Source: FEN-1219 sp963817615
GTDB lineage: Bacteria; Pseudomonadota; Gammaproteobacteria; Steroidobacterales; Rariloculaceae
DNA: 64,000 nucleotides
Assembly (NCBI GenBank): GCA_963817615.1
Contig: CAWFPH010000007.1
Location: 36,906-100,905, forward strand
Direction: 5' to 3'
A program made the translations under genes and the position numbers. The notes beneath the pieces were generated by a model that was not told where the DNA came from, ran no database searches, and was given only the letters and a program-made list of their open reading frames with translations. Positions 1-8,447 of this stretch are shown here, one piece after another (position 1 is the stretch's first letter; each line of letters starts with the position of its first letter).

Positions 1-1917
1 GAGCTCGAGCTCGGCACCCTGTGCCAGCGCCGCACCGACGTTCGTCGTCAGCAAGGCCGGCAGCTGATGCCCCTGATCATCGAGCACCACGCCCGCGGAT
101 TGAATATCCTTCCAGACCGTATGGAAGATCGTCGCGTTCACGCGTAGATGCTTGTTCGCGAGATCCGAGCGCAAGCCGATTTCGCTGTTCTCGAGCGTCT
201 GGGGTAGATACGGCGACAGTACGCGATTGCCGTTCGCGGGGTTGGTGTACACCGCGGTTCCGCCCGAATCGAATCCCTCCGAGTAACCGATGTAGCCCAT
301 CACGTCCGGACTGAACTGCTTCTGCAGCGACAGGCGCTTCGTGTTCTTGTCGAAGCTAGCGGGCGTGCCCGCCCGACCGACGGAGGATCCCGCGAACACG
401 TCGCCCACGAACTCGACGTTCGAGCTCGGCGCACGAGGTGCCGTAACGCCCGCGACGGCGGTCAACGGTTGCGCCAAGTCGTTCTGTTGGTGATGTCGCA
501 GGCCGACCGTGAGATTCATCGTGTCGCCGAGCTTGACCGTGATTTCGCCGAACGCGGCCCAACCGTCCTGGTCATAGCGCGTGATACTGTCGAATCGCCC
601 ACCGGGGCCGCTCGCCCCCGCGTAGACGGCCTGGCAGCCGAGCAACGGGGCTTGCGCGGCGGCGTCGATGCAGATCTGCGACGCGTAGGCGGCGTTGATG
701 TCGTAGAGGCCCGAAACGAACTCTTCGACCTGATAACGCGTGCCGCGCGTGCGGTTGATCTGATTCCAGTAATAGGCGCCGCCGACCCAAGTGATGCGGT
801 CCCCTCCGCCGGAGACTTGCACTTCCTGGCTGAATACATGGAGGCGGTTCTGGTTCACGTCCTCCACGAGCTGGTATTGGCTGTTGTCCCAGTCGGTGAT
901 GGCTCTATTGCTCTGCGTCGTCTGCGCGGTCAGGAACTCGATCTTCAGCTTGTCCGTAAGGTTCCACGTGAGGTCCGACGAGAATTGATCGGTGTTCACG
1001 CGGTCGGGCAGGTTGACTTCCGAGCGGTCCTGCCACTCGCCGACCAAGCCGCCGGGCTCGCCGGCTGTCTGCGTATGGGCATTGAACGCTTCGTATCCGG
1101 CCGCCTCGTAGAGGTCCGGAACGCCGACCGCCTGGCCGGCCTGCGGGTACGTGCCTTTGAAAACGGCGTCCTGAATGCGCGGCTCGGTGAAGTTGCTGCC
1201 GTTGGTCTGATAGTTGAATCGCCACGACATCTTGTCGGTCGGCGTCCACAGGATGTCGCCGTGGAACACCTTCTGATCGACGCCGCCGTTGTTCTTGCCG
1301 GTCGTGAGGCTGTGCACGTAGCCGTCGCGATACAGACTCGCGCCCGTGAACTTCGTCAGCAACTTATCCGTCAGCGGCAAGTTGACCGAGAGCTTCACGT
1401 CGCGTCGATCGAGCGTGCCGACCGTGCCGGTCACGTCCGCCGAATACTCGTTCGTCGGCTTCTTCGTCCAGATGCGAATCGCGCCGCCGGTCGAATCGCG
1501 GCCGAACGTCGTGCCTTGCGGTCCGCGCAGCACTTCGATGCGGTCGATGTCGACAAACTCCTGCGTCAGCAAGCCTGCCGTGCCGACCTGCCACACGCCG
1601 TCGATGTAGGTGCCGACGTTCGGGATGCCGCGAACCCGAAAGTTGGGCTGCTCCGTTCCGCCGCCGCCGCCGGTGATGACGAGGTTCGGAATGGCTTGGC
1701 TCACGCGCTCGAGCGAGTCGAGGCCGCGCAGCTCGAGGTTATCGCCGGTGACGGCAACGATCGAAATCGGCACCTGCTGCAAGTTTTCCTCGCGGCGGGT
1801 GGCGGTCACGACGATTTCTTCCAGGCCTTCTTGTGCCTGTTGTCCGTAGGAAGCAAAGGATACAAAAGACGGAATCGACGCTGCGAGCAGGCAGCGAATG
1901 GCCCTGCTGGATCTCAT
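1..1917 (-). CDS. TonB-dependent receptor, copy A (3' end outside window)
   Basis: Outer-membrane beta-barrel transporter driven by TonB-ExbBD; the substrate is unknown. The minus-strand frame is open from an ATG at 1917 to base 1, so 639 codons are present. By comparison with copy B about 160 C-terminal codons, including the last strands, lie outside the window. The N-terminus is a Sec signal peptide followed by a TonB box (EEIVVTATRR), then the plug domain with VLRGPQGTTFGRDSTGG. There is no N-terminal STN signalling domain, so FecA-type sigma signalling is not indicated. An AGGGGGA ribosome site precedes the ATG. It is a close paralogue of the gene at 2238-4646, with near-identical plug and scattered differences in the barrel loops. 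The family is certain; the ligand is not predictable. Confidence 0.93.
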   Translation of the reverse strand, partial: MRSSRAIRCLLAASIPSFVSFASYGQQAQEGLEEIVVTATRREENLQQVPISIVAVTGDNLELRGLDSLERVSQAIPNLVITGGGGGTEQPNFRVRGIPNVGTYIDGVWQVGTAGLLTQEFVDIDRIEVLRGPQGTTFGRDSTGGAIRIWTKKPTNEYSADVTGTVGTLDRRDVKLSVNLPLTDKLLTKFTGASLYRDGYVHSLTTGKNNGGVDQKVFHGDILWTPTDKMSWRFNYQTNGSNFTEPRIQDAVFKGTYPQAGQAVGVPDLYEAAGYEAFNAHTQTAGEPGGLVGEWQDRSEVNLPDRVNTDQFSSDLTWNLTDKLKIEFLTAQTTQSNRAITDWDNSQYQLVEDVNQNRLHVFSQEVQVSGGGDRITWVGGAYYWNQINRTRGTRYQVEEFVSGLYDINAAYASQICIDAAAQAPLLGCQAVYAGASGPGGRFDSITRYDQDGWAAFGEITVKLGDTMNLTVGLRHHQQNDLAQPLTAVAGVTAPRAPSSNVEFVGDVFAGSSVGRAGTPASFDKNTKRLSLQKQFSPDVMGYIGYSEGFDSGGTAVYTNPANGNRVLSPYLPQTLENSEIGLRSDLANKHLRVNATIFHTVWKDIQSAGVVLDDQGHQLPALLTTNVGAALAQGAELEL

Positions 1918-1969
1918 AGTTCCCCCTGAAGGTGCTTTTGGCGAGAAGCTTCTTGATAGTCCCCAAAAC

Positions 1970-2031
1970 GTAACTGTGCGTATAGTCACGTTCGGGGACG
2001 AATGTTGCGCCGTTGAGATTCTCCGCGCAAC
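1970..2031 (-). promoter_or_regulatory. Candidate double operator upstream of receptor copy A
   Basis: Two dyads lie 53 and 87 bases before the start codon. The proximal one (1970-1989, minus strand) is GTGACT-N8-AGTTAC; the distal one (2004-2031) is GTTGCGC-N14-GCGCAAC. The same two dyads with the same internal spacings precede copy B, separated by 14 bases here and 13 there. Conservation of both half-sites while the spacers differ supports binding sites for a dimeric regulator. The regulator is unknown. Confidence 0.55.
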
Positions 2032-2157
2032 TGGGCGGCACCGTATTTGAGGCTATTGACACGCGGACAGGCACGTTTTGTTGCGTCGGCGCTACGATTT
2101 TCGGATTATGGCCGTGGTTTCCGCGCATCCAGCATTCTTGGGAGGTCCCGGCCCTGA

Positions 2158-2195
2158 AATGCAAAGGGCGTCGACGACCGCAGTCGTCGACGCCC
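2158..2195 (-). terminator. Rho-independent terminator after receptor copy B
   Basis: A perfect 13-bp stem (GGGCGTCGACGAC with its complement, 2166-2195) closes a 4-base loop. On the minus strand it is followed by TTTGCATTT. It lies 42 bases past the copy B stop codon, so it probably ends that transcript before the copy A control region. Confidence 0.7.
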
Positions 2196-2237
2196 CGGAG
2201 GCGCTCGTCGGCCGGTGCGCGGCCGACGGCGTGCGCG

Positions 2238-4646
2238 TCAGAACCGGAAGTTCATCGTCACGCCGGCTTCGCGCGGTCGACCGACCGTCGCGAAGTCGAA
2301 GCCCCAAATACCGTGGAAGAAACCCGAGTTGATCAACCGCTCGTCGGTGAGGTTCGTCCCGAACACCGACAGATCCCACTTCGCATCGCTCGGCTGGTAC
2401 GTGAGTCGCAGGTTCGTGATGCCCGAGCCGCCGCTTTCGTCGAATCCAGCGGGCACCGCGGTCCAGTACGAGGTCCGGAGGAAAGGCAGCGACCGCCAGA
2501 ACGCCGATTGGTATAGATAGTCGAGCCGAGTCACGAGCGACGCTCCGTCTTTGAGCTTCGCGTCGTACTGGATGCCGATGCTGCCGGTCGTCTTCGGCGC
2601 CTGCGCGAACTCGGTGTTCGTGTCGAGCGCGAACGTGCCCGGCGCGATCTTCGTGTACTTCGCGTCGAGCGTGCCCGCGTTCACGTTGAGCAGCCAGTTG
2701 TCGTTCGGCACGATCGTGAGCTCGAGCTCCGCACCTTTGGTCACCGCTTCACCGACGTTCGTCGTGAGCAGCTGCGGCAGCTGGTGGCCCTGCGCGTCGA
2801 ACACCGCGCCCGCGGACTGAATGTCCTTCCAGACCGTGTGGAACAGCGTCGCGTTGACCCGCAGGTGCTTGTTCGCGAGGTCCGAACGAACGCCGACCTC
2901 GGAATTCTCGAGCGTCTGCGGCACGTAGGACGAGATCATCCGGTCGCCCGACGCCGGATCGATGTACGCGGCCGCGCCGCCGGAGTCGAAGCCTTCGGAG
3001 TACGCGACGTAGCCCATCACGTCGGGGCTGAATTGCTTCTGCAGGGACAGCTTCTTCGTGTTCTTGTCGAAGCTGTTCGGCGTCGACGCGAGGCCGACCG
3101 CCGAGCCGCCGAACACGTTGCCGACGAAGTCGAGATTCGCACTCGCGGCTTTCGGCGCGGTGTAGCCCGCCACGACCGCGAGCGGTTGGACGAGATCGTT
3201 CTGCTTGTGATGACGCAGCCCAACCGTGAGATCGATCGTATCGGACAAGTGCACGGTCGCCTCGCCGAACACGGCCCAGCCGTCTTGATCGTAACGGTTC
3301 AGCGTGTCGTAGCGGCCGCCGGGTCCGCTCGCGGACGCGTAGACGTCTTGGCAGTCGAGCAGCGTGCCCGCCGGCGGATTCGGTCCGTGCTCGACGGACG
3401 TGCAGATCGGGCTCGCGAACGCCGCGTTGATGTCGTACAGGCCGGAGACGAACTCCTCGACCTGATAGCGCGAGCTGCGCGTGCGGTTGATCTGATTCCA
3501 GTAGTACGCGCCGCCGACCCAGTTCACGCGGCCTTGGCCGCCCGAGATCTGGATCTCCTGGCTGAACACGTGCAGCCGGTTCTGGTTGACGTCCTCGACG
3601 AGCTGGTACTGGCTGTTGTCCCAGTCGGTGATGGCTCTGTTTTGCTGAGTCGTCTGCGCGGTCAGGAACTCCATCTTCACCGTGTCGGTGAGGTTCCACG
3701 TCAGGTCCGACGAGAATTGATCGGTTACGACCGAGTCCGGCAGGTTGATCTCGGAGCGGTTCTCCCATTCGCCGACGACGCCGCCCGGGAAACCCGCCGA
3801 TTGCGTCTGCGCGTTGAACGGCTCGAGTCCGGCGGCCTCGTACAAATCGGGCACGCCGACCGCCTGGCCGGCCTGCGGGTAGGTTCCCTTGAACACGGCG
3901 TCTTGCAGCCGCGGCTCCGTGAAGTGGCTTTGGTTGCTCTGATAGTTGAAGCGCCAAGACAGCTTGTCGGTCGGCATCCACAGGATGTCGCCGTGGAATA
4001 CCTTCTGGTCGACGCCGCCCTGGTTGTCGCCCGTCGTCAAGCTGTGGACGTAACCGTCGCGGTACAGGCTCGCGCCCGTGAACTTCGTGAGCAGCTTGTC
4101 GGTGACCGGTAGGTTGACCGACAGCTTGACGTCGCGCCGATCGAGCGTGCCGACCGTGCCCGTGATGTCGGTGCTGTATTCGTTCGTCGGCTTCTTCGTC
4201 CAGATGCGGATCGCGCCGCCGGTCGAGTCGCGGCCGAACGTAGTGCCCTGCGGTCCGCGCAGAATTTCGATGCGGTCGATGTCGACGAACTCCTGGGTCA
4301 GCAAACCGGCCGTGCCGACCTGCCAGACGCCGTCGACATAGGTGCCGACGTTCGGGATGCCGCGCACCCGGAAGTTGGTCTGCTCCGTGCCGCCGCCGCC
4401 GCCGGTCACGACGAGATTCGGAATCGCCTGGCTCACGCGTTCGAGTGAATCCAGACCTCGCAGCTCGAGGTTGTCGCCGGTGACGGCAACGATCGAGATC
4501 GGCACCTGCTGGAGGTTCTCCTCGCGTCGCGTGGCGGTGACGACGATCTCTTCCAAGCCTTGGTCGGCCTGTTGAGCGTACGAAGCAAACGAGACGAAAG
4601 ATGGGATCGACGCTGCGAGGAGACAGCGTATTGCCTTGGCTCTCAT
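2238..4646 (-). CDS. TonB-dependent receptor, copy B
   Basis: Complete outer-membrane TonB-dependent transporter of 802 residues. The ATG at 4646 is chosen over upstream in-frame starts because AGGGGGA lies just before it and because it begins a clean Sec signal peptide, as in copy A. Order: signal peptide to about residue 25, TonB box EEIVVTATRR, plug with ILRGPQGTTFGRDSTGG, then a barrel ending in a terminal aromatic (MNFRF), the usual signal for outer-membrane insertion. No STN domain. It is paralogous to copy A and both have the same upstream dyads, so they are likely co-controlled but separately transcribed. The substrate cannot be read from the sequence. Confidence 0.95.
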   Translation of the reverse strand: MRAKAIRCLLAASIPSFVSFASYAQQADQGLEEIVVTATRREENLQQVPISIVAVTGDNLELRGLDSLERVSQAIPNLVVTGGGGGTEQTNFRVRGIPNVGTYVDGVWQVGTAGLLTQEFVDIDRIEILRGPQGTTFGRDSTGGAIRIWTKKPTNEYSTDITGTVGTLDRRDVKLSVNLPVTDKLLTKFTGASLYRDGYVHSLTTGDNQGGVDQKVFHGDILWMPTDKLSWRFNYQSNQSHFTEPRLQDAVFKGTYPQAGQAVGVPDLYEAAGLEPFNAQTQSAGFPGGVVGEWENRSEINLPDSVVTDQFSSDLTWNLTDTVKMEFLTAQTTQQNRAITDWDNSQYQLVEDVNQNRLHVFSQEIQISGGQGRVNWVGGAYYWNQINRTRSSRYQVEEFVSGLYDINAAFASPICTSVEHGPNPPAGTLLDCQDVYASASGPGGRYDTLNRYDQDGWAVFGEATVHLSDTIDLTVGLRHHKQNDLVQPLAVVAGYTAPKAASANLDFVGNVFGGSAVGLASTPNSFDKNTKKLSLQKQFSPDVMGYVAYSEGFDSGGAAAYIDPASGDRMISSYVPQTLENSEVGVRSDLANKHLRVNATLFHTVWKDIQSAGAVFDAQGHQLPQLLTTNVGEAVTKGAELELTIVPNDNWLLNVNAGTLDAKYTKIAPGTFALDTNTEFAQAPKTTGSIGIQYDAKLKDGASLVTRLDYLYQSAFWRSLPFLRTSYWTAVPAGFDESGGSGITNLRLTYQPSDAKWDLSVFGTNLTDERLINSGFFHGIWGFDFATVGRPREAGVTMNFRF

Positions 4647-4693
4647 GGGGTCCCCCTGACGGCTTGACCGATGTCCTTGTGGTGTCCACGAGC

Positions 4694-4754
4694 GTAACTG
4701 ACTCAAGAGTTACACTCGGGCTCGATGTTGCGCCGTAGCGATTTTGCGCGCAAC
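4694..4754 (-). promoter_or_regulatory. Candidate double operator upstream of receptor copy B
   Basis: The proximal dyad 4694-4713 reads GTAACT-N8-AGTTAC on the minus strand; the distal dyad 4727-4754 reads GTTGCGC-N14-GCGCAAC. Both match the elements at copy A in half-site sequence and internal spacing. The proximal dyad begins 48 bases before the start codon, a position suited to repression or to activation from the distal site. Confidence 0.55.
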
Positions 4755-5101
4755 CCTGAAACCCGCACCTGCAAAGGGTTTCCGGGCTTTCCCCGATCGC
4801 TCGTCGCGCCAGAACAACGCCCTGACGAACCGTCCTGTTCGGGTCAAAGCGCGGCCGTTCTTGGCTCGAATTCGGGTATTTTCGGTGCCGGTAGTCGGCT
4901 TGCCAGGGGCCGGCCGGTCGAGCGGCGGCCGCGTAAATTTTTTTCGCGCGGCAACGCGGTGCGCGGCTGACCCCGTCGCTTTGCGCAAACGTGGCGCCAA
5001 ATGCCGTGCGCTCGAAGAATGCCGCGACCGCTGGCGGCGCGCCTGGCGGCGTTCTACCGGCCCGCCTAAAATCGGCTGCTCGCCTTGCGAGGGTCCCGAA
5101 A
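4755..5101. other. Intergenic region before the porin gene
   Basis: Divergent upstream region of the receptor and porin genes; no gene recognised. Open frames across it lack ribosome sites. A TAAAAT hexamer at 5067 could be a -10 element for the porin but has no good -35, so no promoter is called. Confidence 0.45.
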
Positions 5102-5827
5102 TTGACCGTCCGGCACGCTCTATCGTCGCTCGCTGCCGCCGCCGCGCTCGCTGCCGCCGCGCCGAGCCATGCGCAACGTGCAGCCCCGGAGCTGAACGGC
5201 TATCTCACGCTTGCGAGCGGCTATTGGGACCGCGGCCTGTCGCAAAACGACGGTCCGTCGCTGCAACTCGGCATCGATTACCAGCGCCAGAGCGGGCTGT
5301 TCGTCGGCGCATCGGCCGTGAACGTCGACTACGCGATGGAATACAGCGAGGCGCGGGCGCGCACGGTGGAGGCGGAGGGCTACGTCGGCTTCAACCGCAA
5401 GCGCGGCAACGTTTCCTTCACTGCGACGCTCGGCCGCTACGTCTACCCGCGCACGGGCGGTTCCTACGATTACAACGAATGGAGCGGCACGGTGGGATTC
5501 CGCGATCGGCTGTTCTATACCGCGGCCTACGCGAGCGACTTCTATGCGCTCGGCCGCAGAGCGCTCGATCAACAGCTGTCGATGGCGTGGCCGCTGCGCG
5601 GCAACGTCGAGCTCGGCGCGACCGTGGGGCATTTCGCCCTCGCGGACACGGCCGCTAATTTCTCGCATTGGAACATCGGTGCGTCGAAGGTGATTAGGCG
5701 TGTCGTGCTCGACCTGCGTTACTACGATAGCGGCTACGAGGGGGTCGGTTATCTCGGCGCCGCGGACGCGAATCACTACGTGCTCAGCGTGTCCTACGCG
5801 CTGCGCGGCGCAAGACCGCGGTTGTAG
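5102..5827 (+). CDS. TorF-family putative outer-membrane porin (Gcw_chp)
   Basis: A 241-residue secreted beta-barrel protein of the TorF / Gcw_chp (TIGR02001) family. The proposed start is a TTG at 5102: it begins a compact signal peptide ending in SHAQ and has GAGGG about 7 bases upstream, whereas the longer frame from a GTG at 4991 gives an implausible tail. Family hallmarks are the early LNGYLTLASGYWDRGLSQ segment and alternating aromatic strands such as DLRYYDSGYEG near the C-terminus. Members are outer-membrane proteins of poorly known role. It converges on the subtilase gene, with stop codons 4 bases apart. Confidence 0.8.
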   Translation: MTVRHALSSLAAAAALAAAAPSHAQRAAPELNGYLTLASGYWDRGLSQNDGPSLQLGIDYQRQSGLFVGASAVNVDYAMEYSEARARTVEAEGYVGFNRKRGNVSFTATLGRYVYPRTGGSYDYNEWSGTVGFRDRLFYTAAYASDFYALGRRALDQQLSMAWPLRGNVELGATVGHFALADTAANFSHWNIGASKVIRRVVLDLRYYDSGYEGVGYLGAADANHYVLSVSYALRGARPRL

Positions 5828-5831
5828 GCAA

Positions 5832-7109
5832 TTAGAAGCGGACGAGACGAACGCCGTGCGTGCACAGCGTCGTGCCGCTCAGCCGCTCGAGTGCGCGGCA
5901 GGCGTTGATCGAGTTGCCGCCCGGTGAATGCGTCGTGGTCTCGGTGAGCAACGCGGCCACGCGGTCCGCATCGATCTTGGGCTCCCTTTCCAGCAGCAGC
6001 GCGATCACGCCGGTCGCGTGCGCAGCCGCGAGCGAGTTGCCGCTCAAGAACGCGTAACCGTCGCCGGGCGTCGTGGTCAGCACGTCCGTCGCGGGCGCCG
6101 CCACTTCGAACGGCGATGCACCGGGCGCATCCGACGTTGCGTGCGCGGCGAGCACTTTCGGATGCGAGGCGGGGAACGGCAGCTCGCTCGTGCGCGTCTC
6201 CGGCAGCGCGCTCACGACGATGATGCCGCGCGCGACGATCTCGTCGAGCAGCCGCGACAGCAGCGGATCCTCGGGGCCCGCGAGGCTCAGGTTGATCACG
6301 TTCGGTCTGAGCTCGATCGCGACCTCGAGCGCGCGCGCGAGCGAGAACGTCGAGCATTTGGCGGCCACGCTGTCCGGGGCGACGGACCAGCACGCACGCA
6401 ATGCGGCGATTCCGACGTCGGGCGCGACGCCGACGATGCCCTCGCGATTGTTCATCGCCGACGCGATGATGCCCGCGATTGCGGTGCCGTGAATCTCGCC
6501 GTCGCGCGGCGCGCGGTGAGCGTCGCCGACGAGATCGCGAGCGAGCCGGACCCTGCCGCGCAGCTCCGGATGATTGCCGTCCACGGCCGAGTCGATGATC
6601 GCGACCGACACGCCGCGGCCCGTCGCGAGCGCGTGCGCGTCCTCGAGATCGAGAGCGGCCGCGGCCGACTGCAGGTCGACGTACGGGTCGTCGAAGCTCG
6701 ACGTCTGCGTGTCGAACACGTGCATGCGCTGCACGAGCTCGACGCGCGGATCGTTCGCGAGCTCCGCGATCACGGCGTCGACCGAGCGGCCCTCGGGAAC
6801 CGCAAGCACCTCGCAATACACGGAGAGCGTTTGGATCGGCCAGCCCTCGACGCGCTCGAGCGAATGCTCGTGCGCGAGCCGGCTCAAGATGCGGTCGACC
6901 GAGGGCGTCGGTCCGTAGCGGCGCTGCTGGTAGCGCTGGCTCGGCGTTCCGGTGAGGCCGAGCGCGAGCGACTCGGGTTGCCGCACCGTCACGAGTATTT
7001 CCCGACTCGCCGCCGCCGTGCCATCGTCGTCGTGTGCCGCGCGCGGCACGCTCGTCGCGCAGGCGCTCGCGAGCAGCGCGAGCACGAGCACGAGCACGGC
7101 ACGGATCAT
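5832..7109 (-). CDS. Lipoprotein subtilisin-like (S8) serine peptidase
   Basis: A 425-residue subtilase in the sigma/anti-sigma operon. A lipoprotein signal peptide ends in LASAC, giving acylated Cys17, so it acts at the periplasmic face of a membrane. Residues about 95-130 resemble an I9-type propeptide end (ELANDPRVELVQ). The catalytic triad reads D173 (IIDSAVDG), H207 (EIHGTAIAG) and S359 (SGNSLAAAH). The segment that normally supplies the oxyanion Asn (AGN) reads SALPE here, so that residue appears lost. The ATG overlaps the anti-sigma stop as ATGA, implying translational coupling. It could be the protease that cleaves the anti-sigma factor, or an effector of the regulon; activity is uncertain because of the missing Asn. 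Confidence 0.88.
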   Translation of the reverse strand: MIRAVLVLVLALLASACATSVPRAAHDDDGTAAASREILVTVRQPESLALGLTGTPSQRYQQRRYGPTPSVDRILSRLAHEHSLERVEGWPIQTLSVYCEVLAVPEGRSVDAVIAELANDPRVELVQRMHVFDTQTSSFDDPYVDLQSAAAALDLEDAHALATGRGVSVAIIDSAVDGNHPELRGRVRLARDLVGDAHRAPRDGEIHGTAIAGIIASAMNNREGIVGVAPDVGIAALRACWSVAPDSVAAKCSTFSLARALEVAIELRPNVINLSLAGPEDPLLSRLLDEIVARGIIVVSALPETRTSELPFPASHPKVLAAHATSDAPGASPFEVAAPATDVLTTTPGDGYAFLSGNSLAAAHATGVIALLLEREPKIDADRVAALLTETTTHSPGGNSINACRALERLSGTTLCTHGVRLVRF

Positions 7110-7756
7110 TGGGCGGGTTCCGGCGAGAGGCGGCGCGCGGCGAAGCGGACGCGCGGGTCTTGCGCGAGACGCTCGATCAACGCGGCCGTGTCGGGAGTGC
7201 CGGGCGCGCGACCCTCGAGCCGTACCGTGTAACGGCCGATAGCGCTCGGGCCCGCGACGATCGTGCCGCCCACGTCGGCGAGGAGCGCCGCGCGTGCCGC
7301 CGAATCGGCGGTCGCTGCGAATACGAGATCCACCTCCACGGCGCCGCTCGCGGCGCGCTGCGTCGCGAGCGTGGAGTACCGGGCGCCGTCGTCGCGATTC
7401 GACGGCATTAGCCACCACAGCACGCCCAGCGCACAAAGGCCTGCGGCGCCCACGACGGCAAACCGAAGCCACGCGCCGAGTGGTTGCGGCAACGGCCGTG
7501 CGCGGCGCGGCGGCGCGCTCGCGGGCTCGTCGAGACGGAGCGCGAGCCGCTCGAAATTGCTTTGCGCGGATAGATGCACGGCCGGGTGGGCCTGCAGCGC
7601 CGCCTGCAGCCGTCCCTGCTCGCCGAGCTCACGCCGGCACGGCACGCACGTGCGCACGTGCAGCTCGAGCGCTTCTCGCTCGGCGCCGGCCAGGCTGCCG
7701 TTGACCAGCCACGGCAACAGCTCGAAGGCTTGGGCGTGCGTCATCGGTTCGCTCAC
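7106..7756 (-). CDS. Anti-sigma factor with zinc finger and periplasmic I9-like domain
   Basis: A 216-residue single-span anti-sigma factor. The start is a GTG at 7756 that overlaps the sigma stop as GTGA; an ATG at 7744 is the alternative. The cytosolic N-terminus has the zf-HC2/ZAS signature H33-x3-C37-x2-C40, which normally grips the sigma factor. One membrane helix spans about 98-117. The periplasmic part contains LLADVGGTIVAGPSAIGRYT and then LAQDPRVRF, close in style to subtilase propeptides and to the matching part of the adjacent peptidase. Inference: the periplasmic domain may bind or be cut by that peptidase. It presumably sequesters the sigma factor encoded at 7753-8361. Confidence 0.85.
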   Translation of the reverse strand: MSEPMTHAQAFELLPWLVNGSLAGAEREALELHVRTCVPCRRELGEQGRLQAALQAHPAVHLSAQSNFERLALRLDEPASAPPRRARPLPQPLGAWLRFAVVGAAGLCALGVLWWLMPSNRDDGARYSTLATQRAASGAVEVDLVFAATADSAARAALLADVGGTIVAGPSAIGRYTVRLEGRAPGTPDTAALIERLAQDPRVRFAARRLSPEPAQ

Positions 7757-8361
7757 GGCGCCGACGGATCCTTCGCGAGCGCGGGCAGCAGCTTCCTGAG
7801 CTTGGCGCGCGCGTGGAACATCCGCGTCTTCACGGTGTTGACGGGGCAGTCGACGATCAAAGCGATCTCCTCGTACGAGCAACCGTAGAAATAGGTCAAT
7901 TCGACGACCGCGCGATGGTCGGACGACAAATGCCTGAGGCCCTCGTCCAGCAGGTCGCGCAAGTCGCCGTCGTCGCTGGGTTCCACCGCGGCGTCCGAAC
8001 GTTCAACCCACTCGTCGAAGTCGACGGCCGCGACCCGGCTCGACCAGCGGCGCGAGCTTTCCAGCAGCTTCAAGGCCTTGCGGTAAGCGATGCCCAAGAT
8101 CCAGGTCGACACGAGCGAGCGTCCGCCGAACGAGCGCGCGTTGCGCCAGACGACGAGCATCGTGTCGTTGACGCCCTCCTGCGCGAGCTCGAGCTGGCCC
8201 GTGATGCGGTAGATGAAGCGCAGGAGCGCCTGGTAGTACGCGGCGTAGAGCTCACGGAAGGCATCACGGTCGCCCCGTACGACGCGCTCGAGCAACCGCC
8301 TGTCCGCCTCGTCGTCGGTGAATCTCGGCCGAGTCGGCCGCGCCTTCAGGCTTTCATTCAT
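7753..8361 (-). CDS. ECF-type RNA polymerase sigma factor
   Basis: A 202-residue sigma-70 family factor with region 2 (FRELYAAYYQALLRFIYRIT through the DTMLVVW block) and region 4 (LTYFYGCSYEEIALIVDCP...VKTRMFHAR, a helix-turn-helix for -35 binding). It lacks regions 1 and 3, as ECF factors do. It heads an operon with 4-base overlaps into the anti-sigma and subtilase genes. It is probably autoregulated and released by an envelope signal through the anti-sigma factor; no target promoter was recognised in the window. Confidence 0.93.
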   Translation of the reverse strand: MNESLKARPTRPRFTDDEADRRLLERVVRGDRDAFRELYAAYYQALLRFIYRITGQLELAQEGVNDTMLVVWRNARSFGGRSLVSTWILGIAYRKALKLLESSRRWSSRVAAVDFDEWVERSDAAVEPSDDGDLRDLLDEGLRHLSSDHRAVVELTYFYGCSYEEIALIVDCPVNTVKTRMFHARAKLRKLLPALAKDPSAP

Positions 8362-8447
8362 AGTTGTCGTTTTCGTCCGCCGCCGCGCTCAGTGTAAGCC
8401 GCCGGACGACCTTTTTGCGCGCCGCGGCACGGCGGGCCGGGCACGGC

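Larger units (their letters stand above)
1918..2237. other. Intergenic region between the tandem receptors
   Basis: This 320-base spacer has no credible gene. It carries the control elements of copy A (1970-2031) and a hairpin terminator of copy B (2158-2195). Short open frames on both strands lack ribosome sites and recognisable protein features. Confidence 0.6.
1..4754. repeat. Tandem direct duplication of a receptor gene with its control region
   Basis: Bases 1-2031 align in the same orientation with about 2718-4754. Both the coding parts and the upstream dyad elements correspond, so the duplication included the promoter region as well as the gene. The copies have diverged at many synonymous and some loop positions, so this is an old or relaxed duplication rather than a fresh one. 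Confidence 0.85.

Noticed and set aside
2749..4689. A 646-codon minus-strand frame overlapping receptor copy B
   Set aside because: Low-complexity Arg-rich translation in the wrong frame; the receptor frame has the conserved TonB box and plug.
5067..5072. TAAAAT as the porin promoter -10
   Set aside because: No -35 at suitable distance, and the only support is position.
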